This document shows, one piece after another, positions 8,251-16,904 of a DNA stretch of 64,000 nt. The translations under genes and the position numbers were made by a program. This stretch comes from an uncultured Lachnospiraceae bacterium. GTDB lineage: Bacteria; Bacillota; Clostridia; Lachnospirales; Lachnospiraceae. The notes under the pieces were generated by a model. That model was given only the letters and a program-made list of their open reading frames with translations. It was not told the DNA's origin and did no database searches. The stretch's first letter is position 1; each line of letters opens with the position of its first letter. The stretch is taken from contig CAJUDM010000012.1 in the NCBI GenBank assembly GCA_910584915.1, positions 62,001 through 126,000 of the forward strand, written 5' to 3'.

Positions 8251-9051
8251 ATGAAAAATAATATAAAACTAGCCGCGGTCGATATAGATGGTACATTTGT
8301 GCGCTCAGACTATACTTATGATATTCCGCGATTTAAACGTATTTTCTCCCGCATGAGGGAGGCGGGCTGTCACTTTGTCGTGGCGAGCGGCAATCAGTAT
8401 TATCAGCTCAGGGATCTGTTTCCGGGATATGATAAGGAGTTATCTTTTGTGGCAGAAAACGGGGCGTATGTAAAGGACAGGGAGGAACTTGTCTTCGCTG
8501 CGGATATGCCGAAGGCGGCGGTGGATCAGGTGATCGGTCTGTGCGGAGAATATCCGGAGATACAGAATGTCCTGTGCGGGGTGGAGAGCGCGTATTGCCA
8601 GAGGGGAGCGGTGAGCCAGGCGTTTTTTGATCTGACCGGCATCTACTACCACCGCCTGAAATGGGTGGATGATCTGAGGAAAGTGAAGGATCAGATCCTG
8701 AAATTTGCGCCCACGGTCCCGGAGGAAAAGACGTATTTTTACTGTGATATATTCCGCGAAAGACTGAGGGGGAAAGTGGAACCTGTGACAAGCGGGCACG
8801 GCTCCATCGATCTGATCCTGCCGGGTTGCCATAAGGCGTCCGGTTTAAAACGCCTCGCGGAGCGATGGGGCGTCTCCCCGGAGCAGTGCGCGGCTTTCGG
8901 CGACGGGGGAAACGATGTGGAGATGCTGCGGTACTGCGGGTACAGCTATGCGATGAAAAACGCTCCGCAGGAGGTGAAAGACGCGGCGAAATTTGTCTGC
9001 CCATCCAACGAGGAGGACGGTGTGCTTGCCACGCTGGATAAATTGTTTTAA
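8251..9051 (+). CDS. Cof-type HAD-IIB phosphatase
   Basis: A 266-residue Cof-like HAD phosphatase with a type IIB cap. Motif I is VDIDGTF near residue 10, motif II sits in VVASGN, the late lysine in GCHKASGLK and motif IV in FGDGGNDVEML. The start at 8251 is preferred because GGAG (8241-8244) lies six bases before it; an ATG at 8239 lacks a usable site. Relatives act on sugar phosphates or nucleotide cofactors. Its place behind treC suggests it may be co-transcribed and act on a sugar phosphate, but this is inference. Its stop overlaps the convergent DUF6320 gene by four bases. Confidence 0.85.
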   Translation: MKNNIKLAAVDIDGTFVRSDYTYDIPRFKRIFSRMREAGCHFVVASGNQYYQLRDLFPGYDKELSFVAENGAYVKDREELVFAADMPKAAVDQVIGLCGEYPEIQNVLCGVESAYCQRGAVSQAFFDLTGIYYHRLKWVDDLRKVKDQILKFAPTVPEEKTYFYCDIFRERLRGKVEPVTSGHGSIDLILPGCHKASGLKRLAERWGVSPEQCAAFGDGGNDVEMLRYCGYSYAMKNAPQEVKDAAKFVCPSNEEDGVLATLDKLF

Positions 9052-9752
9052 AAATGCAGCCTTCTCCTCGCCTCCTCCCGCACTCTGGGCAGGAGCAGTA
9101 TCGTGACGATGGCGATGATGAAGACCACGCAGACCGTCAGCACGATGGCGGACCAGGTGAGGCGCATCGGATCTTCCAGAAAATTCCTGCAGAGCAGTTC
9201 GATGCCGATGCAGGACAGGGAGATCAGGGAAAAGATGTAGAGCGTCACCGAGAAGAAGGAGCGGTTGACCTTCAGGGTGAACAGCATAAACAGTTCAAAT
9301 AAAAAAGTAAACAGGGCGGTGATCGGAAGCCCCAGATAATAGAGCCAGTCTGCGGAGCCGGTCAGGCGGGAGATCAGGTACAGATAGAAAGAGATTGCCA
9401 TTCCGTCCAGCAAAACAGCGAGATAGGGCGATAACTTCCTGTAAAAGATAAAGGGGATGCAGATCACCCAGACGACCAGGCAGAAACCGATCACCAGAAG
9501 GGACCATAGGTTCCTGGAGAAAACAAGCTGGTTCAACAGGCCGCAGGTAATACTGATCGTGAGAAGAAGGACGCTGACGAAGATCGCAGCGTCTTTTCTG
9601 CGCGCGGGCTCCACCTTTCCCTTTCTGTCCGGATAGGGGGAGGATGTCTCATAATAGGGGATATTGTTTGGATCGATCACAGGAGTATTGCAGAGGGGGC
9701 ATTTCTTTAAGGAGGGTTCCAGTTCCACTCCACAGTGTACACAGTATGACAT
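9048..9752 (-). CDS. DUF6320 zinc-ribbon membrane protein
   Basis: A 234-residue protein with an N-terminal zinc ribbon (CVHCGVELEPSLKKCPLCNTP, Cys pairs at residues 4/7 and 18/21) followed by six or seven hydrophobic helices from residue 54 on and a basic tail. This matches DUF6320, whose function is unknown. It lies 134 bases downstream of the acyltransferase-like gene on the same strand, so the pair may be one transcript. I recall the same neighbours in other Clostridia, which would make a joint role in acyl transfer plausible, but this is not shown by the sequence. Confidence 0.75.
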   Translation of the reverse strand: MSYCVHCGVELEPSLKKCPLCNTPVIDPNNIPYYETSSPYPDRKGKVEPARRKDAAIFVSVLLLTISITCGLLNQLVFSRNLWSLLVIGFCLVVWVICIPFIFYRKLSPYLAVLLDGMAISFYLYLISRLTGSADWLYYLGLPITALFTFLFELFMLFTLKVNRSFFSVTLYIFSLISLSCIGIELLCRNFLEDPMRLTWSAIVLTVCVVFIIAIVTILLLPRVREEARRRLHF

Positions 9753-9886
9753 AATCTATTACCTTTCTCTTTCATTTCTATTACTTAAAAGTATCATTTA
9801 TGATATCCCGCATTGTTGACGGCAGTATCCTCAAAGGACGGTTTTGCACAGATGAATCGGCATCGGAGACAGGGCATAACTGAAAC

Positions 9887-11200
9887 CTATTCCGACACGG
9901 AAACTTCCCGGTTGCTCTCTATGGTGACATGGATGCCGTCCTTTACAAGCCTTCGGAAAAAGTACCGTTCCACATCGGCTTCCTTGATGCTGCTGGCAAA
10001 ACCGATGGTCAGGGCATCCTGAAAGCTGATGATGGCGCAGTTTGTCCTGCTGGAGAAGGGCTGCCCCATGCAGATATCGAAACGTTCCAGGTAGGGAGCC
10101 ATATCGTCGGGCACTTTCAGCGCGCCCATATTGGTGAGCCCGGCGGAGGAATTTTTATCCTGCACCCGGGTATAGAACATCCTGACCACAAAATCCTTCA
10201 AAAACAGGGGCACGACGCGGATCAGAGGATGGCGTTTCGTGGCGGCGTTGGTGGTGATATCCCCCCGCAGGAATTTTTCGTTGATATAATACTGCATGTA
10301 ATTGTGGACATGCAGGACGATCTCCTCAAAGCTGTACTCCCCGAGTCTGGGATCGACGGAAGGATAGATCATCGTGATAAAGTTCCTCAGCGTTTTGGAG
10401 GGAAAGAAGCGCCGCAGATTGACCGGCATGGCGATCCTGACCGGCAGCAGCCGATGCGGGTTTTCGCTCTCCTGTTTCTGTAAAAGGGCGTACAGCAGTA
10501 CGGCATTTAAGTATTCCGTGATGGTCACATGATAGGTTTTCGCCACCTTTTTGACATCCGATGCGGAGAGGATGCCGTTGATGATATTCAGTGTATAGAA
10601 GGGCTCCTTCGTGCCGCGCACCCGGTAGGTCTTCTCGCTGGGTCGGTGAGGGCGGACGTTTGCGTTGGAATAGCGCATGTAGGCGTCCTCCAGTTCCCCC
10701 GGATCGGGCTTTTCCTCTATATCGAGAACGAAACCGCCGCACCGGATGGAAGCCCCCAGGAGCCTCAAATACTGGGCGGTGATCGTCTGCAGAAGATACA
10801 TGCCCCCGGTACCGTCCCCGAGGGAATGGTGGGCTTCCAGAGAGATCCTGCTGCCGAAATAATAGATCCGCAGAAGATAACGGTTGTTTGCTTTAAAAGG
10901 CATGGGCATACAGGGGTTATAGATGTCCTTCTGTACAAAGGGCCCGGGTCTGTCGTTGGGCTCTAAATACCGCCAGAAAAGTCCCTTGCGGATGGCGGAT
11001 TTATAGGTCGGAAAACGGGGCAGAGTCATATCAACCGCCTTTTGCAGGATATCCGGCCTTATCTCCTCTTTCAGAAGAACAGAGAGCCGGTAGACGGAAG
11101 AAAAATCCCGCCGCTGCAGCGTGGGATAGACGATAGCCGATAGATCCAGCTTATACCAGGTGCTCCGCACCGGTTTTTTTGCGTGTTTTTTTCGTGTCAT
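9887..11200 (-). CDS. Condensation-domain-like acyltransferase
   Basis: A 437-residue protein of the chloramphenicol acetyltransferase/condensation-fold superfamily. The catalytic HHxxxDG motif is intact as HHSLGDG (His124, His125, Asp129, Gly130). The body resembles alcohol acetyltransferase-like and PapA-like proteins, including a GLTNMGALKVPDDM stretch in the second half. Such enzymes move an acyl group from CoA or a carrier to a hydroxyl or amine; donor and acceptor are unknown here. There is no signal peptide. Neighbours are a DUF6320 membrane protein and a divergent alpha/beta hydrolase. Confidence 0.75.
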   Translation of the reverse strand: MTRKKHAKKPVRSTWYKLDLSAIVYPTLQRRDFSSVYRLSVLLKEEIRPDILQKAVDMTLPRFPTYKSAIRKGLFWRYLEPNDRPGPFVQKDIYNPCMPMPFKANNRYLLRIYYFGSRISLEAHHSLGDGTGGMYLLQTITAQYLRLLGASIRCGGFVLDIEEKPDPGELEDAYMRYSNANVRPHRPSEKTYRVRGTKEPFYTLNIINGILSASDVKKVAKTYHVTITEYLNAVLLYALLQKQESENPHRLLPVRIAMPVNLRRFFPSKTLRNFITMIYPSVDPRLGEYSFEEIVLHVHNYMQYYINEKFLRGDITTNAATKRHPLIRVVPLFLKDFVVRMFYTRVQDKNSSAGLTNMGALKVPDDMAPYLERFDICMGQPFSSRTNCAIISFQDALTIGFASSIKEADVERYFFRRLVKDGIHVTIESNREVSVSE

Positions 11201-11291
11201 ACTGCTCTCCGGAGGATAAAATACTGTTTTATTGTAAAAGCCTCAACCTTTCATCAGGACTGCGCACTTGCTGCGCTGTCCGTACACGCGC

Positions 11292-11379
11292 CATGCAGCT
11301 TGCTGCATGTATGCATTTATGAAGTAACTAAACGCCCACTTTTATTTATGGTGGTGCAATTCCGGTTGCATGGGCGTTT
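11292..11379. other. Two stem-loops in the acyltransferase/hydrolase intergenic region
   Basis: CATGCAGC-TT-GCTGCATG (11292-11309) is a perfect palindromic hairpin. AAACGCCCA (11330-11338) pairs with TGGGCGTTT (11371-11379) around a 32-base loop. Both lie in a 465-base gap between divergent genes. Neither has a clear T-tract on the plus strand; a leader or boundary role is possible. Confidence 0.45.
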
Positions 11380-11461
11380 CATTATTCTCTTCACCTTAGT
11401 ATACCCCAAAACATATTTTGCTGGCAACGTATTTATATAAAAACTGATATGGTAAATACTA

Positions 11462-11485
11462 TTTAGTTATCCCTCACGGCGTCCG
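11462..11485. repeat. Dispersed repeat, copy E1 (partial)
   Basis: TTTAGTTATCCCTCACGGCG then TCCG. It shares the TTTAGT(T/C)A and CTCACGGCGTCCG blocks with copies near 12596, 31857 and 36851, but lacks the closing right arm, so it may be a remnant. Confidence 0.45.
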
Positions 11486-11542
11486 TCCTCCGCAGCAAAA
11501 TCATAAATTTTTTAGAAAATTTTTGAAAAATGTCAAAACCTA

Positions 11543-11571
11543 TTGAAATTAGAAGAAAAATCATACATACT
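11543..11571 (+). promoter_or_regulatory. Promoter of the alpha/beta hydrolase gene
   Basis: TTGAAA (11543-11548), 17-base spacer, CATACT (11566-11571), followed by the hairpin ACTAAAGC/GCTTTAGT (11569-11589) within the start region. About 90 bases remain before the ATG. Confidence 0.5.
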
Positions 11572-11665
11572 AAAGCATGTGGCTTTAGTGTGTTGAAGGA
11601 AAAGGCTGCGGTGTGAGTCAGGTGACATAAATAACATATGTTATGAATAGATTGGAATATCGGCT

Positions 11666-12571
11666 ATGGCGATCAGTAAAAAAAATCAGGGGTTATTGAA
11701 TCTTGTAAAAAGAGTGCATGGCGTTGTGGAAAACGTGGATATCGAAAAACACAGACAGTCCCAGGATCAGCTCGGCGCGCTGTTCGGGCAGAACAAGGCG
11801 GTGGTGATCAAAGAGGTGGATATCGGCGGCATGTACGGTGAGTGGCTCTGCGTGAACAGGGCGCACATGAAGAAGTATGTGATCCTGTACTGTCATGGCG
11901 GAGGGTATTCCACCGGCAGCAGCCTTTACGGGAGGACTCTGACCACCAGGCTGGCTTCCTGCACTTCTATGGATGTGCTCAGTTTTGATTACCGGCTGGC
12001 GCCGGAGCATCCTTATCCTGCCGCCATAGAGGACGCCATGAAAACCTGGAATCATCTGATGATGTACGGCTACGGCGCCAGGGATGTGATACTGGCGGGG
12101 GATTCCGCGGGCGGGAATCTGGCGCTGGCGCTGACGCACCGCTTGAAAGAGGAGGGGAGGCTTCTGCCCAGGGGGATCGTTCTGCTCTCGCCCTGGACAG
12201 ATCTGACGTCATCGGGAAAGTCCCATCAGGCGAAGGAGGGGACAGATCCGGTGCTGAACGCCGCCTATCTGGAGGACGCCATAGAGAAGTATCTGGGAAA
12301 GGACTATCCGCCGGAGCTTTTGAGAGAACCTTCGGTCTCTCCGCTGTTCGGGGATTTTGAGGGCTTTCCGCCGACCTATATCCAGGTCGGGGATCAGGAG
12401 ATATTGCAGAGCGACAGCGTGCTTTTGTATAAGAAGATGAGTCAGGCGGGGGTGAATGTGACACTCGATGTGTTTAAGGGCATGTGGCATGTATTCCAGA
12501 TGTCTCCCTTTAAGACGGCGACGGAAGCCATGGATAAGAATGCAGAGTTTATTTTCAGTATTTGCAGATAA
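11666..12571 (+). CDS. Alpha/beta hydrolase, acetyl-esterase (hormone-sensitive lipase) type
   Basis: A 301-residue esterase of the hormone-sensitive-lipase family. The oxyanion-hole motif HGGGYSTGSS starts at residue 77, the nucleophile elbow GDSAGGN puts the catalytic Ser at 147, and the Asp and His are likely those in VGDQEIL and MWHVFQM. No signal peptide is present, so it should act in the cytoplasm on short acyl esters. The ribosome-binding site is weak. It is divergent from the acyltransferase gene, so the two could add and remove the same acyl group; this is inference. Confidence 0.85.
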   Translation: MAISKKNQGLLNLVKRVHGVVENVDIEKHRQSQDQLGALFGQNKAVVIKEVDIGGMYGEWLCVNRAHMKKYVILYCHGGGYSTGSSLYGRTLTTRLASCTSMDVLSFDYRLAPEHPYPAAIEDAMKTWNHLMMYGYGARDVILAGDSAGGNLALALTHRLKEEGRLLPRGIVLLSPWTDLTSSGKSHQAKEGTDPVLNAAYLEDAIEKYLGKDYPPELLREPSVSPLFGDFEGFPPTYIQVGDQEILQSDSVLLYKKMSQAGVNVTLDVFKGMWHVFQMSPFKTATEAMDKNAEFIFSICR

Positions 12572-12595
12572 CATGTGATATGAAATGCGCAAAGT

Positions 12596-12642
12596 CATTT
12601 AGTTAGTGGTTTCTCACGGCTGGGTGAAAGGCTTAACTAAAG
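12596..12642. repeat. Dispersed palindromic repeat, copy E2
   Basis: TTTAGTTA (12598-12605) pairs with TAACTAAA (12634-12641) around a TTCTCACGGCTGGG core. It lies between the hydrolase and DAHP synthase genes. The same outer arms and CTCACG core recur at 11462, 31857 and 36851. Confidence 0.55.
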
Positions 12643-12670
12643 ATATTGACGGATAACAAAGGAGTTAGCG

Positions 12671-13699
12671 ATGGAAATGGAATTTTTGCGGAAACTTCCG
12701 ACTCCTTCGGAGATCAAGGAAGAGTTTCCTTTACATACAGAAATCGAACAGATCAAAGAGGAGAGGGATCAGATATTAAAGGATATATTTGAGGGAAAGG
12801 ATGAGAGGCTCCTTCTGCTCATCGGTCCCTGTTCGGCGGACAATGAGGATGCGGTGCTGGATTACCTCTGCAGACTGCGAAAGACGGCGGAGAAGGTCAA
12901 AGATAAGATCTTTGTGGTGCCCAGAATTTATACCAACAAGCCAAGGACCATCGGCGCCGGTTACAAGGGGATGCTGCACCAGCCCGATCCGGAGCAGGGG
13001 ACGGATATGCTCAAGGGCATTATCGCCATCAGGGAGCTGCACACAAGGGCGGTAAAAGAGACCGGCTTTACCTGTGCGGATGAGATGCTTTACCCGGAAA
13101 ACCACCGCTATCTGTCGGATCTTCTCGCCTATGTGGCAGTGGGCGCCCGTTCTGTGGAGGACCAGCAGCACAGGCTCACAGCCAGCGGCCTGGGGATTCC
13201 GGTGGGCATGAAAAATCCCACGGGGGGAGACCTCACGGTGATGATGAATTCCATGATCGCGGCGCAGAGCGGGCATACCTTCCTCTACCGCGGCTGGGAA
13301 GTGCGGACAAAAGGCAATCCCCATGCCCATGCGATCCTGCGGGGCTATGTGGATAAGTTCGGGAGAAATATGCCCAACTATCACTATGAGGATCTGCGGC
13401 ATGTGCTGGAACTCTATCATGAGAGGGAGTTTCAAAATCCAGCGGTGATCATCGATACAAACCACTCCAATTCCGGCAAGGAGTATATGGAACAGATCCG
13501 GATCAGCAAGGATGTGATGCACAGCTGCCGCATGTCGCAGGAGATCCGGCGGCTTGTGAAGGGATTGATGATAGAGAGCTATATCGAGGACGGCGCACAG
13601 AAAGTGGGCGGGCATTGTTACGGAAAGTCCATAACCGATCCCTGCCTCGGGTGGGATAAATCAGAGCGGCTGATCTATGAACTGGCAGAGGCATGGTAA
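12671..13699 (+). CDS. aroF: 3-deoxy-7-phosphoheptulonate synthase (class I)
   Basis: A 342-residue type I DAHP synthase that condenses phosphoenolpyruvate with erythrose 4-phosphate, the first step of aromatic amino-acid synthesis. Family marks are LLLIGPCSADN, PRIYTNKPRT, GARSVEDQQHR, GMKNPTGGD and the metal-site segments DTNHSNSGK and IEDGAQK. Length and the N-terminal extension fit the AroFGH-type enzymes that are feedback inhibited by an aromatic amino acid; which one cannot be read, so the symbol is only a family label. GGAG lies six bases before the ATG. No other aro gene is adjacent. Confidence 0.92.
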   Translation: MEMEFLRKLPTPSEIKEEFPLHTEIEQIKEERDQILKDIFEGKDERLLLLIGPCSADNEDAVLDYLCRLRKTAEKVKDKIFVVPRIYTNKPRTIGAGYKGMLHQPDPEQGTDMLKGIIAIRELHTRAVKETGFTCADEMLYPENHRYLSDLLAYVAVGARSVEDQQHRLTASGLGIPVGMKNPTGGDLTVMMNSMIAAQSGHTFLYRGWEVRTKGNPHAHAILRGYVDKFGRNMPNYHYEDLRHVLELYHEREFQNPAVIIDTNHSNSGKEYMEQIRISKDVMHSCRMSQEIRRLVKGLMIESYIEDGAQKVGGHCYGKSITDPCLGWDKSERLIYELAEAW

Positions 13700-13766
13700 A
13701 AGGGGATTGCTGGAATGCTGCTGTGGAACATAGGCCATACAGCAGCCGGAGAGGAGCGAAAAGGAT

Positions 13767-15179
13767 ATGGTATTCAGCAGTCTAGAATTTTTGTTCCTGT
13801 TTCTGCCGTTGTTTTTGCTGGTATATTACCTGCTGCCGCTGAGGGGGAAAAATGTTTTCCTGTTTTTGGGCAGCCTGGTTTTCTATGGTTTCGGGATATC
13901 CTGGAACATGTATTATATGGCGCTTATCGCAGCGTCCGTCCTTCTGAACTTCCTGGCGGCGAAGGGAATCGAGCATTGCCGCAGAAAGAGCAGGATAAAG
14001 AACGGGGAAGAGATCAAAGGAAAAAGGAGTGCAGGTGAGCGGGTGATCCTGATCCTGAGTTTGTGTTATAATTTCGGACTCCTTCTGTTTTTTAAGTATG
14101 CGGGCTTTTTTGTGGAAAATATCATTCTGCCGATCGGGATCAGCTTTTATACATTCCAGATCACATCTTATCTGATCGATGTGTATAACAGAAAGACCAG
14201 GGCGGAGCAGGATGTGATCCGTCTGGGGTCTTATCTGACGATGTTTCCCCAGTTGATCGCCGGACCCATTGTGACCTACAGCGAGGTGCACAAGCAGCTT
14301 CGGAAGCGGAAGATATCGCTGGTCGGCTGCAATCACGGGCTGCAGATCTTTACGCTGGGCCTTGGCTTTAAGGTGCTTCTGGCAAACCAGCTCGGCAATC
14401 TCTGGGAGGATGTGCAGACGATCGGCTATGAGAGTATTTCAACGCCGCTTGCGTGGCTGGGCATCCTGGCTTACAGCCTGCAGATCTATTTTGACTTTTA
14501 CGGGTATTCCCTGATGGCGGTGGGGCTGGGAAAGCTCCTCGGATTTCGGATCCCTGATAACTTCCGGCAGCCCTATATGTCGCTGTCCATGACAGAGTTC
14601 TGGCGCCGTTGGCATATCACGCTGGGGCGGTGGTTTAAGGAGTATGTCTATATTCCGCTTGGCGGAAACAGAAAAGGGAAGCTGCGGCAGATGTTCAACA
14701 TGCTGGCGGTCTGGCTTCTGACAGGGCTCTGGCACGGGGCAAACTGGAATTTTATCGCCTGGGGGCTTTTGCTGTTTTTGGTGCTCAGCATTGAGAAGGC
14801 GGGACTTTTGAGGGTGCTGGAGAGGTGGAAGATACTGGGGCATCTGTATATGTGTTTTCTGATCCCGGTGAGTTGGGCGCTTTTTGCGATAACGAATCCT
14901 GCGCAGCTGCGGATCTATATGCTCAAGCTGTTTCCCTTTTTCTCCGGGAGCGGAGTCCATGAGGCGGTTGTCTTTCAGGGAGATTTTGAGAAGTACATCG
15001 GTATGTACGGGATCGGGCTGGTGATCGGGCTGATCTGCTGTACAGGGCTTGTGGAGAAGATTTTTATCAGATGGCGAAACAGGTTCTGGATGTCGATCTT
15101 ACTGCTGATCGTTTTCGGGGCATCGGTATTTTGTATGTACAGGGGACTGAACGATCCGTTTTTGTATTACAGATTTTAG
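13767..15179 (+). CDS. MBOAT-family membrane O-acyltransferase
   Basis: A 470-residue polytopic protein of the AlgI/DltB/PatA branch of the membrane-bound O-acyltransferases. It shows the FWRRWHITLGRWFKEYVYIP signature near residue 275 and the catalytic-His segment LWHGANWNF near residue 320, amid about 10-12 hydrophobic helices. Such proteins bring an acetyl (or alanyl) group across the membrane and pass it to a surface polymer with the help of an extracytoplasmic SGNH partner. That partner is the next gene, 117 bases downstream. The modified polymer (peptidoglycan, teichoic acid or exopolysaccharide) is not determined. Confidence 0.88.
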   Translation: MVFSSLEFLFLFLPLFLLVYYLLPLRGKNVFLFLGSLVFYGFGISWNMYYMALIAASVLLNFLAAKGIEHCRRKSRIKNGEEIKGKRSAGERVILILSLCYNFGLLLFFKYAGFFVENIILPIGISFYTFQITSYLIDVYNRKTRAEQDVIRLGSYLTMFPQLIAGPIVTYSEVHKQLRKRKISLVGCNHGLQIFTLGLGFKVLLANQLGNLWEDVQTIGYESISTPLAWLGILAYSLQIYFDFYGYSLMAVGLGKLLGFRIPDNFRQPYMSLSMTEFWRRWHITLGRWFKEYVYIPLGGNRKGKLRQMFNMLAVWLLTGLWHGANWNFIAWGLLLFLVLSIEKAGLLRVLERWKILGHLYMCFLIPVSWALFAITNPAQLRIYMLKLFPFFSGSGVHEAVVFQGDFEKYIGMYGIGLVIGLICCTGLVEKIFIRWRNRFWMSILLLIVFGASVFCMYRGLNDPFLYYRF

Positions 15180-15296
15180 GAGGCGGCAGACAGGAGAGCC
15201 GCGGCGAATGGGACGTTTACGGCAGGCGGTACTTTGTGGTGAACGGGAGAGATGCGGCGGCGCTGTCCGCTCCATGACAAATAGATGGAGTTATAT

Positions 15297-16160
15297 ATGC
15301 GGAAATATCATTATCTGATCTTGTTTATGATTGGATTTCTTGTGCTCATGCCTTTTATGCTGCACAAGTTATATATGGAACAGGTAAAAAATACGGAAAC
15401 TTTTGAGGAAGTGCCTGAGGCGGAGGATGATGATCCGGCTGAGGGGGAGGGAGCCCTCGACGGGACAGATACGGTGTCGGGGAATGATACCATATCCGGA
15501 AATGATACCGTCTCCGGGAATGACACGGTGTCGGGAAATGATGTGCAGGGAGAGGCTTCGGAAGATGGGGAGGAAGAACCGGGGGAGGTTCTGCCGCCGG
15601 AGGAGTTTTTCGAGAATACACTGTTTATCGGGGACTCCCGCACCATGGGGCTGGCGGAGTACGCGGATATGGGCGATGCGGTGGTCTTTGCCAATACGGG
15701 CATGAATATCTACCGGCTCTATTCTCTGAAAAACGCGGTGCGGGATCAGGAACTTTATCTGGAGGATATCCTTGCGGAGAATCAGTACCGGAAGATCTAT
15801 CTGATGCTTGGGATCAATGAGCTTGGCTACGATGAGGGGCAGACTGTCAGGCGGTTTGAGGAGGAGGTCCTGAAACTGCAGGAATTACAGCCGGAAGCCG
15901 AGATCGTGCTGGAGGCAAACCTGCATGTGACCACAGCGCGTTCGGGGCGGGATGAGATCTTCAACAACGACGGGATCAACAGGATCAACGAAAATATCCG
16001 GCAGATCGCGGAGAAATATGGCTTTGGCTATATCGATGTGAATGAAATCTTTGATGATGACACGGGCGGGCTGAAGCCGGAATGCACCCACGACGAGGTG
16101 CATGTGTTGGGGAAATACTACCAGCAGTGGGCGGACTGGATCAGGGAGACCGGCATTTGA
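15297..16160 (+). CDS. Membrane-anchored SGNH/GDSL acyl-esterase or transferase
   Basis: A 287-residue protein with one N-terminal membrane anchor (about residues 5-24), a low-complexity acidic linker containing four DTVSGN-type repeats (about residues 58-81), and an extracellular SGNH hydrolase domain. Block I is FIGDSRTMG (catalytic Ser), block III is LGINELGY, and the Asp/His pair is in THDEVH near the C-terminus. The start at 15297 has GGAG six bases upstream; an ATG at 15285 does not. Together with the MBOAT gene it looks like a PatA/PatB-type O-acetylation pair, where the SGNH part transfers the acetyl group outside the cell. Confidence 0.82.
   Translation: MRKYHYLILFMIGFLVLMPFMLHKLYMEQVKNTETFEEVPEAEDDDPAEGEGALDGTDTVSGNDTISGNDTVSGNDTVSGNDVQGEASEDGEEEPGEVLPPEEFFENTLFIGDSRTMGLAEYADMGDAVVFANTGMNIYRLYSLKNAVRDQELYLEDILAENQYRKIYLMLGINELGYDEGQTVRRFEEEVLKLQELQPEAEIVLEANLHVTTARSGRDEIFNNDGINRINENIRQIAEKYGFGYIDVNEIFDDDTGGLKPECTHDEVHVLGKYYQQWADWIRETGI
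15468..15539 (+). repeat. Four 18-base in-frame repeats encoding DTVSGN
   Basis: Four tandem units encode DTVSGN-DTISGN-DTVSGN-DTVSGN in the linker of the SGNH protein. Codon differences between units show they are not very recent copies. They may form a flexible spacer across the cell wall. Confidence 0.8.
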
Positions 16161-16202
16161 GAGCCGGTTTGAAAACAGAATCTGAAAAAACGAAAATCTT
16201 TT

Positions 16203-16232
16203 TGAAACTTTTTGTTACAGGTATTTGTCTAA
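16203..16232 (+). promoter_or_regulatory. ECF-type promoter before the sigma factor gene
   Basis: TGAAAC (16203-16208), 17-base spacer, TGTCTAA (16226-16232). It resembles ECF promoters of the SigV/SigW kind (TGAAAC with CGTCTA) and lies about 60 bases before the sigma gene, suggesting autoregulation. Confidence 0.65.
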
Positions 16233-16291
16233 TGGGTACAGATCTGGGAAAGAGTTTTAAAAAGATTTTTTTATTGTAGCAGGAGGTTGTG

Positions 16292-16768
16292 ATGAGAAGC
16301 GGGAAGGAAGAAGCGGTGAGAGAGGTTCTGCTGGAAAATTATGAGAGGTACTACAGGCTGGCGTTTTCCTATGTGCATCAGGAGGCGGACGCCATGGATA
16401 TTGTGCAGGAGGGAGCCTGCAGAGCGATGCTCAGGGCGGACATGCTGCGGGACGAGGAGTTCGCGGGGACCTGGGTGTACCGGATCATGATCAATGAGGC
16501 GAAGGAGTACCTGAGGAAGAGGCGGAGGGAGTCCGGGGAGATAGAGGAGAATAGGATGGCGGCAGAGGAGCATTACAGAGATCCGGATCTGCATGAGGCG
16601 ATCGACAGGCTTCCCGAACAGGAGAAAACACTGATCATCCTGCGGTATTTTGAGGACAGACAGCTTGCGGAGATCGCGGAGATCCTGCAGGAGAATCTGA
16701 GCACGATAAAGAGCAGGCTCTACAGGACGCTGGGGAAACTGAAGGAAGAACTTTCGGTGTCGGCGTAA
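16292..16768 (+). CDS. ECF sigma factor, SigV-like
   Basis: A 158-residue ECF sigma factor with only regions 2 and 4. Region 2 spans residues 15-80 (AFSYVHQEADAMDIVQEG and the TWVYRIMINEAKEYLRKRRR helix); region 4 covers 105-155 (LPEQEKTLIILRYFED and the helix-turn-helix AEIAEILQENLSTIKSRL). The start at 16292 follows AGGAGG by five bases. The next gene encodes an RsiV-like anti-sigma factor, and the promoter at 16203 matches ECF consensus, so this looks like an autoregulated stress sigma. By analogy with SigV it may respond to lysozyme and control cell-wall modification; the adjacent MBOAT/SGNH genes fit this idea. Confidence 0.88.
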   Translation: MRSGKEEAVREVLLENYERYYRLAFSYVHQEADAMDIVQEGACRAMLRADMLRDEEFAGTWVYRIMINEAKEYLRKRRRESGEIEENRMAAEEHYRDPDLHEAIDRLPEQEKTLIILRYFEDRQLAEIAEILQENLSTIKSRLYRTLGKLKEELSVSA

Positions 16769-16904
16769 GGCGGATGGAGAGCAGCAGTTTGGCTTAACTG
16801 TTTTGTAGATAAGATCGCTCAGTAAGCATTTTGCGGGTTTTGCGGGCGGAGATTGAGATTTGAGGAGGTTCTAAGGGCTGAAAGGCAGGGGAACCGGGAA
16901 GTTC

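Noticed and set aside
11330..11379. Rho-independent terminator
   Set aside because: The stem is good, but there is no T-tract on either strand in the right place and both neighbouring genes point away from it.
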